A DNA stretch of 64,000 nucleotides from Liolophura sinensis (Eukaryota; Mollusca; Polyplacophora; Chitonida; Chitonidae): the NCBI RefSeq assembly GCF_032854445.1, contig NC_088306.1:22789764-22853763 (forward strand), given 5' to 3'. This document shows positions 1 through 11,018 of this stretch, piece after piece (position 1 is the stretch's first letter; each line of letters starts with the position of its first letter). The notes below the pieces were generated by a model that worked only from the letters and a program-made list of their open reading frames with translations, made no database searches and was not told the DNA's origin. Both the position numbers and the translations under genes were made by a program.

Positions 1-311
1 GATGGCCGTGCAGGACGTCGCATTACTTGTCCGCAGCAAGCGCAGGACCACAAGTCACATGACTGCAGGCAGGATCCAATCAGCAGGCAGGCGCACGCAA
101 ATGAGGAGGGTAAGGTGAACACAGCAAAAAACGATTGCAATGAGGTACGTAGAAGGATGAGGTTCACAATGACGCAGGTACGCACAGGACGGACTTTTAT
201 CAGCGGTTACCATGATTACGTCAGTAGGCGGGGCCAGGCTCATGCACCATCAACCTATCATGAGGGAGATCTTTGAACAAAGAAGAGAAGGATACATACA
301 TAATAGCCTAC
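1..311. other. Intron downstream of the FNDC3 exon
   Basis: Non-coding by appearance. The 62-aa minus-strand ORF at 55-243 does not resemble the next part of FNDC3 (a proline/histidine/tyrosine-rich segment in the vertebrate proteins) and has no suitable acceptor. The next exon must lie beyond the left edge. Confidence 0.6.
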
Positions 312-312
312 C
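304..312 (-). promoter_or_regulatory. 5' splice donor of the FNDC3 exon
   Basis: On the minus strand the exon ends ...ATGACG and continues gtaggc, a GT donor with a reasonable +3 to +5 context. The reading frame stays open past it (next residues VGYYVC), but similarity to FNDC3 stops here. Confidence 0.8.
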
Positions 313-475
313 GTCATGGGACTTCCGGGCATGCCAGGGGGCTGAGGGGAGAGAATGACGTGGGTCAGGATGCCATGCTCATCCACTATTTGCTGCACCA
401 TGTGACCGGGTGGCACCTGCATTGGCATCGGCAGTGGCGGACCGTTGTTAGAGACCATTCGAACTGTGGCCGGGC
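312..475 (-). CDS. FNDC3A: FNDC3 (fibronectin type III domain-containing protein 3) internal exon, partial gene
   Basis: The exon is 164 nt: two bases completing a split glycine codon (phase 1 entry), then 54 codons ending at a phase 0 donor. The peptide runs PATVRMVSNNGPPLPMPMQV and continues with PPGHMVQQIVDEHGILTHVI and LSPQPPGMPGSPMT. This matches the N-terminal conserved motif of animal FNDC3A/FNDC3B, which I remember as G-P-A-x-V-P-M-x-S-x-N-G, then V-P-P-G-[YH], then Q-x-I-x-D/E, then a V-x-x-x-P-Q end. The acceptor is a T-rich tract ending in cccag (476 side) and the donor is gtaggc (311 side), both canonical. Family members then carry about nine FN3 domains and a C-terminal membrane anchor and sit at ER/Golgi membranes; none of that is in this window. 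FNDC3A and FNDC3B cannot be told apart from this exon, and invertebrates may have one ancestral gene. The preceding exon, expected to encode a V-x-V-N-P-G-E-type segment, was not found. I am sure of the exon and family, less sure of the symbol. Confidence 0.9.
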
Positions 476-501
476 CTGGGAAAACAAAAAAGTTGTCAAT
501 A
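476..501 (-). promoter_or_regulatory. 3' splice acceptor and polypyrimidine tract of the FNDC3 exon
   Basis: On the minus strand, a run of T and C ending in ttttcccag directly precedes the exon. A branch-point-like ttgac lies about 21-25 bases upstream of the AG (497-501). The acceptor sets the exon start in phase 1. Confidence 0.85.
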
Positions 502-803
502 TTATAATGACAGTCCAAATTCTATTCAGATTTGCAGAAGCACATTAACTGGGCTGCTCGGAGACCTGTAGAGAAAAACAAAGGGTGTTTTCAATGGTTT
601 ATTATAGAGTCTTAAAAACATTTCAACATGGTCATCAAGATTAAAGCAGGTTACTCCAACATACAGCTGAAAAGAAGACACTCACAAGCAACCAAATCAA
701 CTTTTCACTATTATGAAAAGTTGCAAATGATATTAGAACATGGTGGGTGGCGCCTAGAAAGTTCAACAAGAGACAAAATTAACACCACACACGTTAACAC
801 TTC

Positions 804-947
804 AGAACTAAACTAGAGGCATCATCAACAAGTTTCACAGACGAAAACTTTAGAACTAAACTAGAGGCATCATCAACAAGTTTCACAGACGAAAACTTTA
901 GAACTAAACTAGAGGCATCATCAACAAGTTTCACAGACGAACACTTT
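804..947. repeat. Tandem repeat, 48-bp unit x 3
   Basis: Three nearly perfect 48-bp units begin at 804, 852 and 900, each starting agaactaaactagaggcatc. A decayed partial follows, then a short (ATC)n microsatellite at about 959-974. The high identity suggests recent expansion. Confidence 0.9.
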
Positions 948-1390
948 AGAGCTTAACTATCATCATCATCATCAAGTTTAACTGATGAACAAACCACCCA
1001 GTGAATAGTCACGTTGAATCAAGTACAAGAATATGCACTGGAGCACTCATCATAAAGCAAAAGCCTCTTCCAGATGTTATGTAATTGATGAACGAAATTG
1101 TTGATCTTCACAAGGACTACACTGTGTATTGTACAGGCAAAGAGACATTGATGAATACACATAATGCCTGTGCACAGACAAAGGAAATCTTCACTTAGAT
1201 GAAAGAACAAGTTCAAATAAGACATTTGCATAGTGCATATGTTATTTATAGAGACTTATTAATTTTTAATTAGAGATTGCGGTGATCACAGAACTAGGTA
1301 AAACTAATATGGATTTTATAACATTTTATGATTTTATAACTTTTTTGTGATTTTATAACTTTCTGTCATGACTATAATAGTTATCCCATC

Positions 1391-1485
1391 CACCCAAATT
1401 CTGCAACCTTTTCAACCACCTCTGTGACCAATATTTTGCAACTTTCTGAGACAACTATGTGTATAAATTCCACTGAAAAAAAGTG
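1391..1485 (-). mobile_element. MITE-b fragment (reverse orientation)
   Basis: The sequence ttctgcaaccttttcaacca followed by cctctgtgaccaat, and later ataaattccactgaaa, is the reverse complement of the right half of MITE-b elsewhere in the window. Only one terminal inverted repeat is recognisable, so this is a truncated or decayed copy. Confidence 0.6.
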
Positions 1486-2855
1486 TCAAAAAGATTGTTG
1501 AAGTTTTACTGTGCATGTTAATCAACTATGCTTGGAGACAAATTCTGATATCAAATGTGCTGATATTGGTGGGAGTGAAAAGCATTGGCCATGAAACCAT
1601 TGACTGGACAGCCATCAAAAGACAGGCTAGATGGCAGTATGCTGGCCAAACAGTTTGACTGAAGTAAAAGATTTGTAAGAAATGAGGTACACATTTGACA
1701 AACTCCTGTATACACTGGTCAATGTGGCCTGATTACTGAAGACAAAAATAGCTGAGGCCAAACTAAAAAGGCGGCAGGCATTTGCACGCAATGTTCCGAT
1801 TCCTCTTCTGAACACAAGCCAACTATTTCCACTGGGTCTATTTTCTGCTTGGGACTTTTTTTTGGTCAACACCCATTTTTGCAACACTGCATCTCAAAAA
1901 TGTCTTAACTCGTCTTTGAAGACGTTTCAGGGGGGGGGAAAAGTGGCTCGTGATCAACATGACTGAGCAACAACCTGCCAGTTTTTGCACAATAAAACAC
2001 ATGCGCTGAAGAGGTGCTGAGGAGAGTGCTAAAGGTCAGAAGGAACGTGACTTATGAGTGCAATCCCCTCTACACTAGTTCTTCTAAGCAGAGGTTGTCT
2101 GGAGGTTAGCATTACATAAAGTCAAGACTAAGCAGATACTCACGGCGAAGTCTTAGGTCCTGTCTTGCTTGACAAGAAGCAGGTAATCAACACTAACGAG
2201 ATAAGTACAGCCCTGAATTCACCTGGACATTCCAGTTCTGACACTTCTGGATACAAGATAAACCTAAACCTGACTAACTTTAAACAGGTAATGAGGAAAA
2301 CAGGTCACACATGAACGTGTACACCTAACAGTAATCCAGTACAAGTCAGGGATGTGAAGGACACTGAATACCATGCTATATGAGCCCAGCCATTGTAATT
2401 ATCCAGCAGATTTGATTTTACTGACTGATGTCTTCACTGATGTTTATATTTGTTTGTTTTTTATTTTTTTATTTCACGGGTGTTTCAGGGAATTTTTGAC
2501 ACATACATTCATATGTATAATATGAGATGACAGTGGCTTGTTTTAAGGAGGAGGGCACCTGAGTAAACCCCAGCAATTTTGACCAGAAAATAACAAATTC
2601 GCACGAGTTTATTAGTGGCATTATGAGAATTGTAAATAAAATATTACAGCTTGTGTATATCTAATTAATATGGTCATCTGGGTCAAACGGATCAAATGGA
2701 GCATACATGCAGGGTAAAGCTGAAACAGCCTAATAACTCGGACTATTACATGTTTGTAAATGCATGCTATATCTTTTCAGAGTTCAATACAACTCCCTAC
2801 ATCTCCCCATACAGATAGATTTCTAAATTAATTTTTACACACATCCTAAAGTCCA
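1486..2855. other. Intronic sequence with no recognised feature
   Basis: AT-rich sequence with short homopolymers (G run near 1930-1938). The 86-aa minus-strand ORF at 1627-1887 has no recognisable domain. No repeat family identified elsewhere in the window is found here. Confidence 0.5.
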
Positions 2856-2999
2856 GGGCCCCGTTTCACAATTCAGATGTCGAACATGTACGATAACCGC
2901 ACATTTACGACAATGGTACGGTAATAGTGACGTACAAAATATCATATGACAAATGTACAATAAAAAAAATGATGTATGCCGCTTTGTGAAACCGGGCCC
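2856..2999. mobile_element. MITE-D: short palindromic element with gggccc ends
   Basis: The left end reads gggccccgtttcacaa and the right end ttgtgaaaccgggccc, making terminal inverted repeats of about 15 bp with one mismatch around a 144-bp element. Elements with such 'gggcccggtttcacaaag' ends are, to my knowledge, common in marine invertebrate genomes. It has no coding capacity. Confidence 0.75.
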
Positions 3000-4470
3000 A
3001 GTTTTATCAACCCTTAAGATTTCAGATGACTGGTAAAGAAAGCATGATAAATACACAAATGGTTTATGATCATTTTACATTCTCAGCCTAATCCTCCATA
3101 AAAAGCAGCAAGCACAATTCTGACTTTCTGAAATGCAATATAACAGCTTTTATGGCATACCTAAACAGTGGTCTCATTTGATTCTCAGAAACACATTACC
3201 TCAGCAAAAGCTATATCATTAACAGGCAAGTGAACTTACAAAGTACTTAACAGCTGACGGGTTAAGTGCTGTTGGTATTCTAGAGAAGTCGGAGGCAAAA
3301 GCCAGCAACTGCCAAAGATTGCCAACCATGGGTTCTCAGACTTCCTGCATCTGGTCATATATCTGTCAGCTTGGCAATCAGTAAGTTTGGAATATGTATA
3401 TGCCGTCTTGCAAGTTGGAAGTTAATGGATTGGTTTCTACACCACTTGTCTACAGTCTTCTGTTTGAACATTCCAAGAATATCGTGAGCAGTCACCCCAA
3501 GTTGCAATCTATGCCTATAATTATAATACACCGGCTAATTCCAAATCAGTATAAAGGGCTAGTGCTTTTGAATCGGAACACATGGTTCACCGTTATTATT
3601 AAAAGTAGTCCAATATTTGTATGATACAAGTCAATAATCACACAACCCATTTCCAAAGCAATTTTAAACACTAGCTAACAAAGGATATGGAAGAAATAAT
3701 ATTGAAATACATGTAGTAGTAAAGATGGTACCATGTACAAAAAAAGAACAGTCAAAGAGCACAAACCTCTGCAAACTTCGTGCAATACAGACAAATGGAC
3801 AATATCCTGTATTCCTGACCTATGTGACAATATTGATCACTCAAAATATTCCTCACTCCCGATCAAGATCCCGTAGACCACCAAAATTTAACTGCGTGGT
3901 CAATGTACTGCATCCAAATCCCTGCATAACCTTTTCACTAACAGACAGGTACAAGGACAAGTAAGCAGATACCTACACGGAAACAACCTCCTTTATGGAG
4001 GCAATCAAGGTAGCACATGATCATATAAAGCACATCATAAAGCAGAGTACATATTTTATCTCCTAAAGAGCTTAAGAGTTTTCTGCGAAGTCTGATTAAT
4101 TTCTTGGGCAAGAAACTTATGTGGTGGCATAAAAATATCATTTTAATTCTTCTGAATGCTTCAGAAGGTGCATTTTCACAGAGTAAACTTTAGGTAAAAT
4201 ATAGTATGTATTTCATCTGTATGTCAGATAGCCTTTTGGGTCTAGATTATCAACCAAACCAAAACGTGTTGGGATTGGTTCCTGGCAGGAGCCAGACAGT
4301 GGTTCCACATCTAATAGGGTGAGGTGTAGGGAAGGGGGCGCAGGGTGTCTTAGTGCAGGTCTCTAGGGAAAGGGTACCTTCTCATCAGCTGCCCAACTAA
4401 AGCTAAGGAAGTAAACAGACTACTGGGCACAAGGCCAAGACACTGGCCAGATGGAGAAAGCCCTGACTTA
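3000..4470. other. Intronic sequence, no gene seen
   Basis: No conserved coding sequence. A short motif at about 4184-4209 (aaactttaggtaaaatatag) resembles the right terminus of candidate MITE-E (9229-9441). The small ORFs at 3394-3624, 3725-3964 and 3938-4141 look like chance. Confidence 0.5.
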
Positions 4471-4474
4471 AATG

Positions 4475-5105
4475 TACAGTGTATATTGCTGGTTAATGTA
4501 CAGTGTATCTGTGACTTCATTGTACAGTGTACATTAGTGACTTCAATGCACATTGTATCCATGACTTCATTGTACAGTTTACATTAGTGGCTTCAAGGTA
4601 CAGTGTATGTGTGACTCCACTGTACTGTTTACATTAGCGACTTTTATGTACAATGTATCTGTGACTTCATTGTACAGTTTACATTAGTGACTTCAATGTA
4701 CAGCGTATCTGTGACTTCGTCATAAAGTTTACATTAGTGACTTCAATGCACAGTGTATTCATGACATCATTGTACAGTTTACATTCGTGACTTCAATGCA
4801 CAGTGTATCCATGACATCAATGTACAGTTTACATTAGTAACTTTAATGCATAGTGTATCCATGACTTCATTGTACAGTTTACGTAGGTGACTTCAATGTA
4901 CAGTGTATCTGTGACTTCATTGTACAGTTTACATTAGTGACTTCAATGTACAGTGTATCTGTGACTTCATGGTACAGTTTACGTAGGTGACTTCAATGTA
5001 CAGTGTATCTGTGACTTCACTGTACAGTTTCCATTAGTGACTTCAATGTACAGTGCAGATTCGTGACTTCAATGCAGTGTATTCACGACTTCATTGTACA
5101 TCTGG
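4475..5105. repeat. Minisatellite/satellite array, 50-bp unit, about 12 copies
   Basis: The phrase tgtacagttt recurs exactly every 50 bases at 4571, 4621, 4671, (4721), 4771, 4821, 4871, 4921, (4971) and 5021. Each unit has two related halves: cagtttacattagtgacttc and cagtgtatctgtgacttca. It is therefore a dimer of a decayed 25-bp monomer. Edge units are diverged. Confidence 0.92.
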
Positions 5106-5122
5106 CTACATAGGCCTACATG

Positions 5123-5330
5123 TAGCTGTACTCGGCCAATCAAGACAAGTATCCCAGCTGTACTTAGCCAATGAATATGTAACCTAGCTGTACTTAGTCA
5201 AAGAATATGTAACCTAGCTGTACTTAGCCAATGAATATGTAACCTAGCTGTACTTAGCCAATGAGTATGCACCCCTGCTATGCTTAGCCAATGAATATGC
5301 ACCCCTGCTATGCTCGGCAAATAAACAGTG
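5123..5330. repeat. Minisatellite, 30-bp unit, about 7 copies
   Basis: The segment tacttagccaatgaatatg recurs at 5161, 5191, 5221, 5251 and 5281, with a diverged unit on each side. The unit is unrelated to the 50-bp array that ends about 20 bases earlier. Confidence 0.88.
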
Positions 5331-7675
5331 ACTACAATAGCTTCTTTCTAGGTCATGGTACCTGAGCACCAGGCTTACCTGGAGTTCGACAGACCTGTGT
5401 ACCCACAAGTATATCTCCTTACCTGGTGGAGTTCACAAGGTAAAAGCACCAAAAGGTCTCACAGGTGAAGCTATTCAGCAAAGTCAAGAAGTACATGTAC
5501 ATCAAGTTACATACCTATCTTGGCTTACATTTATCTGACGTCTTATTTGATGCAGTGCTACTACAATTGTGACATCTCAGAAACTATACATCAACTCAGA
5601 AAATTAATAATCACATCAAATTAATAAGGAAACAACAGTAAAAAGGTTACCAGAGACATACAGGTAGGTTAATTAGGGTGCTCAGGAATGCGTATGTGGC
5701 ATGATGACATTTCATCAATAAGCTGGCAAGATACCAGACATGGTTAACTAGTGCCTTGATTAACAGTTGACATTACTGAGTGCCATGTGGGAGACATTGT
5801 GTGGGAGAGGTAATGGGGGGAACCGGCTCTACTGCTTCCAAGCAAACAATCTGGAATATAACTTTGCCAGCCATTTGGAAGATGTTTAAATGTCACCCAG
5901 AAAAGGTGGCTAATCAGCTGAAGTTGAAACTTGATATGGTAAAGTGCAAGAGAAGTGACAGGCAAATAATTATTTAAAAAATCACATGCTATTGCAGCTA
6001 TCTCAAGCCCTTTTTTTATTCTTCTCTGTATTTGTCAAGCTGTTTGACCAAGATTTAGTTTCATGGGAACCTTACTTTTTCTGCTGTAATTACTAAAATC
6101 TCAGTTGTGTCCAACTGATAACGATCAGTTTAACTTTAATCACACTCTCATTTGTACTTGAAAATCAATCTTTCACACCTGTGCGTTACAGCTAGCCTAT
6201 GGCTTACACATACATCTGTACTTGCTGGAAAAAAAATAAATGCAGTTAATAATGTTACAATCCAAACTCTTTCACCCTGTTTAGCAAACAAAATGGCTAC
6301 TCAGTTCTAATTAAGGAAAGACACAGATTTAACTTACTTCATTTAAAACAGAAAATACTCTGACCAGCAAACTACATGTAAATTAATTCTTATAAGAACA
6401 TAATTAACCACTGTCCCTGAGGTGAATCTGTTTAAGTTTAGATTCATAAATGACATGTAATTATTCAAATACTACGACTGGTCATTTGATGAAAAACTGT
6501 TTTACGATAGTTACACAGGTAAATGGCTATAAAGCACTAGTTGTCACAGGTTGGTGAAAAAAAAAAAAAACACCTGGAATTGACAAGATCATTAGAGTAG
6601 TCTCCCATTTGTTCAACAGGTAAACAAACTTGACCTGTGGTTGACCCAGTTGATGGCTGGCATGTGGCCATTCTCCTGACAGGTAGGACAGCACCTATCT
6701 GTGTTTGTCTGTCTGAATGATCACCCTGACAGGCTAGAAATAGACCACTGGTAAGAAAACATTCACATTGACTGGCACACATAAAGGTTTATATACAGAT
6801 CTATGTCAGAGAATTCGGCCACTGGCTTTAACATGTAATATCCCTGTGTCCCAATCCATCAAGTTTTTGTTCTCACAGACAAAAACAATGACTGCTGTAG
6901 ATCACAGTACGCATTTTTATAATGCAATAACGGAGGTGAAATGAGTTTTTTAAGGGCTGGCCCAGACTCTTTAATCAGCATAATCAGGGCAATTATGTCT
7001 TCAAATAATCTGAAACTTTAAAAACCTACATCAATCATGCAGAGAGGTTGCATAATTCCAATTAATCCATTACACTTATTAAAGCAATTTTTTCATTCTT
7101 AGCTAATATGGACTAATGTAAATGTACATGTATTTGCATGTTAATGCCTAATTGTAATTTAATTAAATTAAATGAAATGCACTTACTCTCAATGTAAATT
7201 TCCCAAGATTAAATGTTGCACATTGCATCATATTTTAAAGGCAATTTCATGAATGAATTATAACACATGGTCTCAATGGACACATTCTTAACACAGTTTT
7301 TGTGTTTGCAACGAACTGGAGAAATCAGCTTTTATTTTGTTTATATGCCTAATCATGCCTTAAAAGATCACATCTGGCTGTCAGTGGATGTACATTTACA
7401 AAACCGTTCCATCAATGAAATATACCTGTCATATTTTCATTATATAGAGACAATCACACAAACATCAATGTACCATGAAAAGGCATGCAGACCATTAGAG
7501 GACATGTCATGAGTACTTTACAATATGTGAAGGTTTTTTGACCTTGGCATACTGTACCTAGTATACATGTATGTCACAGGAAGTCTACACTGCAACTGTC
7601 TATAATACTGCAACTCAGGAGACCAGTGATCAAACCCGGGGGGGACCACACTAAAGACTTTCAAAAATTGGTGAG
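5331..7675. other. Intronic sequence, no gene seen
   Basis: AT-rich, with short homopolymers such as the A run at 6556-6570. None of the ORFs at 5744-5965, 5780-5977, 6537-6782 and 7267-7512 shows a recognisable domain or codon bias. No member of the window's repeat families was found. Confidence 0.5.
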
Positions 7676-8003
7676 TAAATGATAGGGTTGTACTTAACAA
7701 TTTTTCAGTCATATGACGACAAAAGAGTCCTTAGAGTGTGTGTACGTGTATTGTGCCTCTTTGTTGCAGGAAAGATTTTCACCGTTCTTTTATCTAGTGC
7801 TGCTTCACTAAGACGACTTGCAGAAGGCAAGGAAGCCACCCATACAGGTCAACCAATCGTTACATTATCCCCTTATTAATGCTAAAGGCCTAGCGAGAAA
7901 GCTACAGCTTCCTCCTTCAAGGTCTTAGGTGTGAACCAACTCAGGATTGACCCTGGATATAGCGCCCCAAAGCAGATGCTCTACCAACTGAGTCATCGAG
8001 GAC
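7676..8003 (-). mobile_element. SINE-B copy 1 (tRNA-derived)
   Basis: It shares blocks in order with the copies at 16678 and 61541: acaatttttcagtcatatga, a block around ttgttgcagga, cttcctccttcaaggtctta, and a head at the right. On the minus strand the head gives an A-box-like TGACTCAGTTGG (7984-7995) and a B-box-like GGGTCAATCC near 7946-7955. The left GTGA repeat is missing or decayed. Confidence 0.8.
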
Positions 8004-8009
8004 GGTATT

Positions 8010-8240
8010 TTAAAAATTGGTAGTCGCTGACCCGGTGTCAGTATAAGGCGACTGGGTGGGGTGTCATTTCTGATGTCTTTGGGATGATACTTCAGTGGCA
8101 GCAGAACATTGGTCGCATGGACCCTGCCTCAAGAAGACAAAGTATATGTACACATACAACTAATGACTCCTCGTTGTCATATCGCAAGGTAATGTCTGGT
8201 GACATACAGATATACATGTATACCCAGCATACTGGTGGAC
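8010..8240. mobile_element. Dispersed repeat fragment (REP-C)
   Basis: The stretch beginning gacccggtgtcagtataagg, then gactgggtggggtgtcat, then cgcatggaccctgcctcaag, resembles a repeat I recall from molluscan genomes. It directly abuts SINE-B copy 1. No second copy exists in this window, so support is recollection only. Confidence 0.45.
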
Positions 8241-8299
8241 AGTGAGGAGTTTTCAACAGACTACACAAACAAGCATACTTGGCTGCTTACCACCCCCCA

Positions 8300-8372
8300 G
8301 GAATAATGAAGGAGTACAGAGTACTCTACAAACTCCCCATCAACAGCTGGGATTGAACCCGCACCTTGAGTC
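8300..8372 (-). mobile_element. Possible tRNA-like SINE head fragment
   Basis: On the minus strand ggtgcgggttcaatcccagc (about 8346-8365) contains a near-consensus pol III B box (GGTTCAATCC). No convincing A box was located. It may be the end of the preceding repeat or chance. Confidence 0.3.
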
Positions 8373-9119
8373 CACCTTAACAATAACTGACATAACAATT
8401 AACAAGTGAATGCATATATGAAGCCATCATACAAAGCAGTCGGTTTCCATGGTGATCAGAATCACAGATACATTTCCTACATCCTGCAGTGGTACATCTC
8501 ACTCCCACTACGTTTCCGTTTCTTGACAGTAATTTTGGTTGTGAATTTTACAGCCACAATGGTTTACAAGCCCCTACATCCAGCGCCTTAGCTCATAACT
8601 GGAATTAAGAGACACTTCCTGCATGCGCAGCACCAGAAGTCTCCAAGCCCTGAAGCAGCTGGAGGATATTTAAATCTCACAAGTGACGCCTCAAAGGAAT
8701 TCACTGATGCATCCAGTCACCTGACCCACCTTGTGGAGCACATGTAATTGCGGCAGCCCTCGTTAAAACAGAGGTTCAAGAAAGATGTGTTCGACATTTC
8801 CGTGCCCCAAACCAAGTATACATCCCAGGTGGGAATGTAATCCATTTATAGTTGCATACCCTGCGGTAAATGCTTAGGTACGCAAGAAGAATTATACGAA
8901 CAGACGGATATTCATACAGTAACGCTCAAGCAAAGTGTCACCCTAGAACAAGATACTAATCTGAATTCTAATCGCAAACACATGCACAATTCACAAAATA
9001 AAATCTGCCCAGGTACAAAATACCCAGATGAAAAAAAAAAAAAAAATACAACTGCCACTAGGGTTGATACATGTATGTACATTAGCAAGGGGGGGGAATT
9101 ATTATTGTGACCAATTACA

Positions 9120-9166
9120 TATTGGTCACAGCGGTGGTTGAAAAGGTTGATGAATTAGGGCATGTA
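9120..9166 (+). mobile_element. MITE-b right-end fragment
   Basis: The stretch attggtcacagcggtggttg followed by aaaaggttgatgaattaggg matches the right terminus of the MITE-b copies at 39462 and 54176. The left part is absent. Confidence 0.6.
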
Positions 9167-9228
9167 CAGGTAAAATTTCAATAATACAGTTCTATTAACA
9201 ACAAGGAACATTGGGCATACATGTAATG

Positions 9229-9441
9229 TACAGTATTTCCCCTTACGACTGGTCATCAAAATGCATATTCTCAAGCAAATAACTGCCTTAAAACGATACT
9301 TTTCAAGCCAACATTTCCGATAAGAAATTAATCAAACTTCACAAAAACACTCTTATGTGGCCCTATAATGTGGATGAACCAATCAGAGTCAAGCAATATG
9401 GATAACTTGAAAAAAGCTAAACTTTAGGCGAAATACAGTAC
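9229..9441. mobile_element. Candidate MITE-E
   Basis: The left end tacagtatttccccttacg and the right end aaactttaggcgaaatacagta are imperfect inverted repeats 213 bp apart, flanking non-coding sequence. Similar single ends occur at 4184-4209, at 14117-14147 (reverse) and at 41131-41152. Confidence 0.4.
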
Positions 9442-10388
9442 CACAGCCATGGAGATAACGACCCACAGACAAAATTACAATGTCACTTACATGTAGCTCC
9501 CTGATCGTGCGAAGACTTAGTTACACTATCAATGACTGTCACGGACGGCATTGTGGCCAGGAAATGATCAAGCTGGAAATTTACCTGTACCAAAGGCTTA
9601 TCTTGACAGGCAATCTGAGGAAAATTACAGGTGTGTTTGTGAGCCTCCTGGATAGGCTATATCTGTATACCTGGGAGGGCAGCCCCTCATTTACATGTCT
9701 GTACAGTAAATACTCTGGTAAACTTGACCTATCCCCGCAATATAAAACTTAAACCTTGATCTACCTGCTTATCACAGCTAAGTACAGATGAATGTGCATA
9801 CACTGTAGATGTGCACGAGTCTGCAGAGTCTGAGGTGCTGCATGAGCAGAGTGGGCTTCACTTCAGAGGAAACTGACTCTTGTAAAGCAGAAAAACATTG
9901 CAACACAACAAGATGTTCTGTTGTAATAATTACAGTTACATGAACCGGTAGTCCACATGTTTATGTGGTTTTATTTCCTGTGGTTTCAGAATATGCCAGC
10001 TGTATAATCCATAATCATACATGACTCAGTGCCATCATTTACGTGAGTCAATGGTGTCATTCACGCGAGTCAGCGTAATCATTCACGTAAGTCAATAGTG
10101 TCATTCACATGAATCAGACAGAATATTTGCATGTTGAAGCACTGGATACAAAAATTCCAACTGAGCAGAAAACTTTCAGTTTGCCTCACTGCCGCAAATA
10201 CCAAGGCACTCAAGGGATCCAGGGAAGAGTTCTGAAATACTCAGTTTTTAGGGTGTCTGCGGTAGGGTCAGGCATGCAGTTGGTGAATGGAAGCCCTAGT
10301 GAATGGAGACTGAACAATACACCACATCACACACACACATGTACTGTCAGTCCCAGTGGACCACTAGCTCTCCAGGTGTGGGGCACTG
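9442..10388. other. Intronic sequence, small direct repeats
   Basis: At about 10023-10115 four diverged units of a 'gtgtcattcacgtgagtca' type phrase occur, spaced roughly 28-30 bases. Otherwise no coding or dispersed repeat recognised. The ORFs at 9480-9752 and 10109-10474 have no recognisable domain. Confidence 0.5.
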
Positions 10389-10389
10389 A

Positions 10390-10505
10390 TACTGGACTAT
10401 TACAAACTAGGTCAGCGGTCACTAAGGGCAATGCTCAGGGGCTCGAGTTTAAATTACTAGCACACATTAGGTAGAGGTTCAATCCTGGCCTTGAACAGGG
10501 AATAT
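10390..10505 (+). mobile_element. tRNA-like SINE fragment
   Basis: An A-box-like taggtcagcgg (10410-10420) is followed about 55 bases later by a B-box match ggttcaatcc (10477-10486). The segment between, with tgctcaggggctcgag, reads like a class II tRNA with a variable arm. It cannot fold as a clean functional tRNA by inspection. Confidence 0.4.
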
Positions 10506-10702
10506 ATGCATTCCCAACTTTTCACTGTTTGTACTTAGTACTGACACTGAGAAGTCGATGACATTCGTATGACCACTTGTACAGTCTAATGTTCATTGAA
10601 GACCACATTTCTTTCACCAATATGGGCATTCCTAAGTTCTCACTCTCCGTATGGCCTTAGTGACAATGACAAGTTGACAACCAGTATTTCTTTCACCAAT
10701 AT

Positions 10703-10820
10703 GGGTCCAGTTTCACAAAGTGCACGTACCCATATCTTTCATGACTATTGGCACTTTGAGTATTACATCACCGTGGTAGTTACAAGATCGTAGTGCTACA
10801 TACACTTTGGGCAACAGGGC
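10703..10820. mobile_element. Possible MITE-D relative
   Basis: The left end gggtccagtttcacaaagtg and the right end cactttgggcaacagggc form a weak inverted repeat similar to the MITE-D ends at 2856. Considerably diverged. Confidence 0.35.
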
Positions 10821-10887
10821 TTTAACCTTTAATCTGCATACCTTTAGCCACATGTTGAAAAGTTTGTCAGTAACTTGCTAAAGGTTT

Positions 10888-11018
10888 AGTATGAGGGAAG
10901 GTCTGCCAGCAACCAGCGGATGGTAGTCCTCCTACCATAGTGTTGGCAGCCGTCAAATAAGTAAAATATTCTGACGCATAATGGCGTAAAACACCAATCA
11001 AGTAAATAAATAAATACT
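10888..11018 (+). mobile_element. SINE-A fragment
   Basis: It contains ggaaggtctgccagcaacc, then a diverged core, then ggcgtaaaacaccaatcaag with a taaataaataaata tail. The tRNA-like head is missing and the core has internal changes. Confidence 0.8.

Noticed and set aside
55-243. 62-codon minus ORF as the next FNDC3 exon
   Set aside because: The peptide is hydrophobic and cysteine-rich with no similarity to the FNDC3 segment that should follow, and it lacks a good acceptor.
273-548. 91-codon ORF on the plus strand
   Set aside because: It is the antisense of the FNDC3 exon and its intron edges; the minus-strand reading has the conserved peptide and splice sites.
10109-10474. 121-codon plus ORF
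   Set aside because: It runs through tandem direct repeats and into a tRNA-like SINE fragment, with no recognisable domain.
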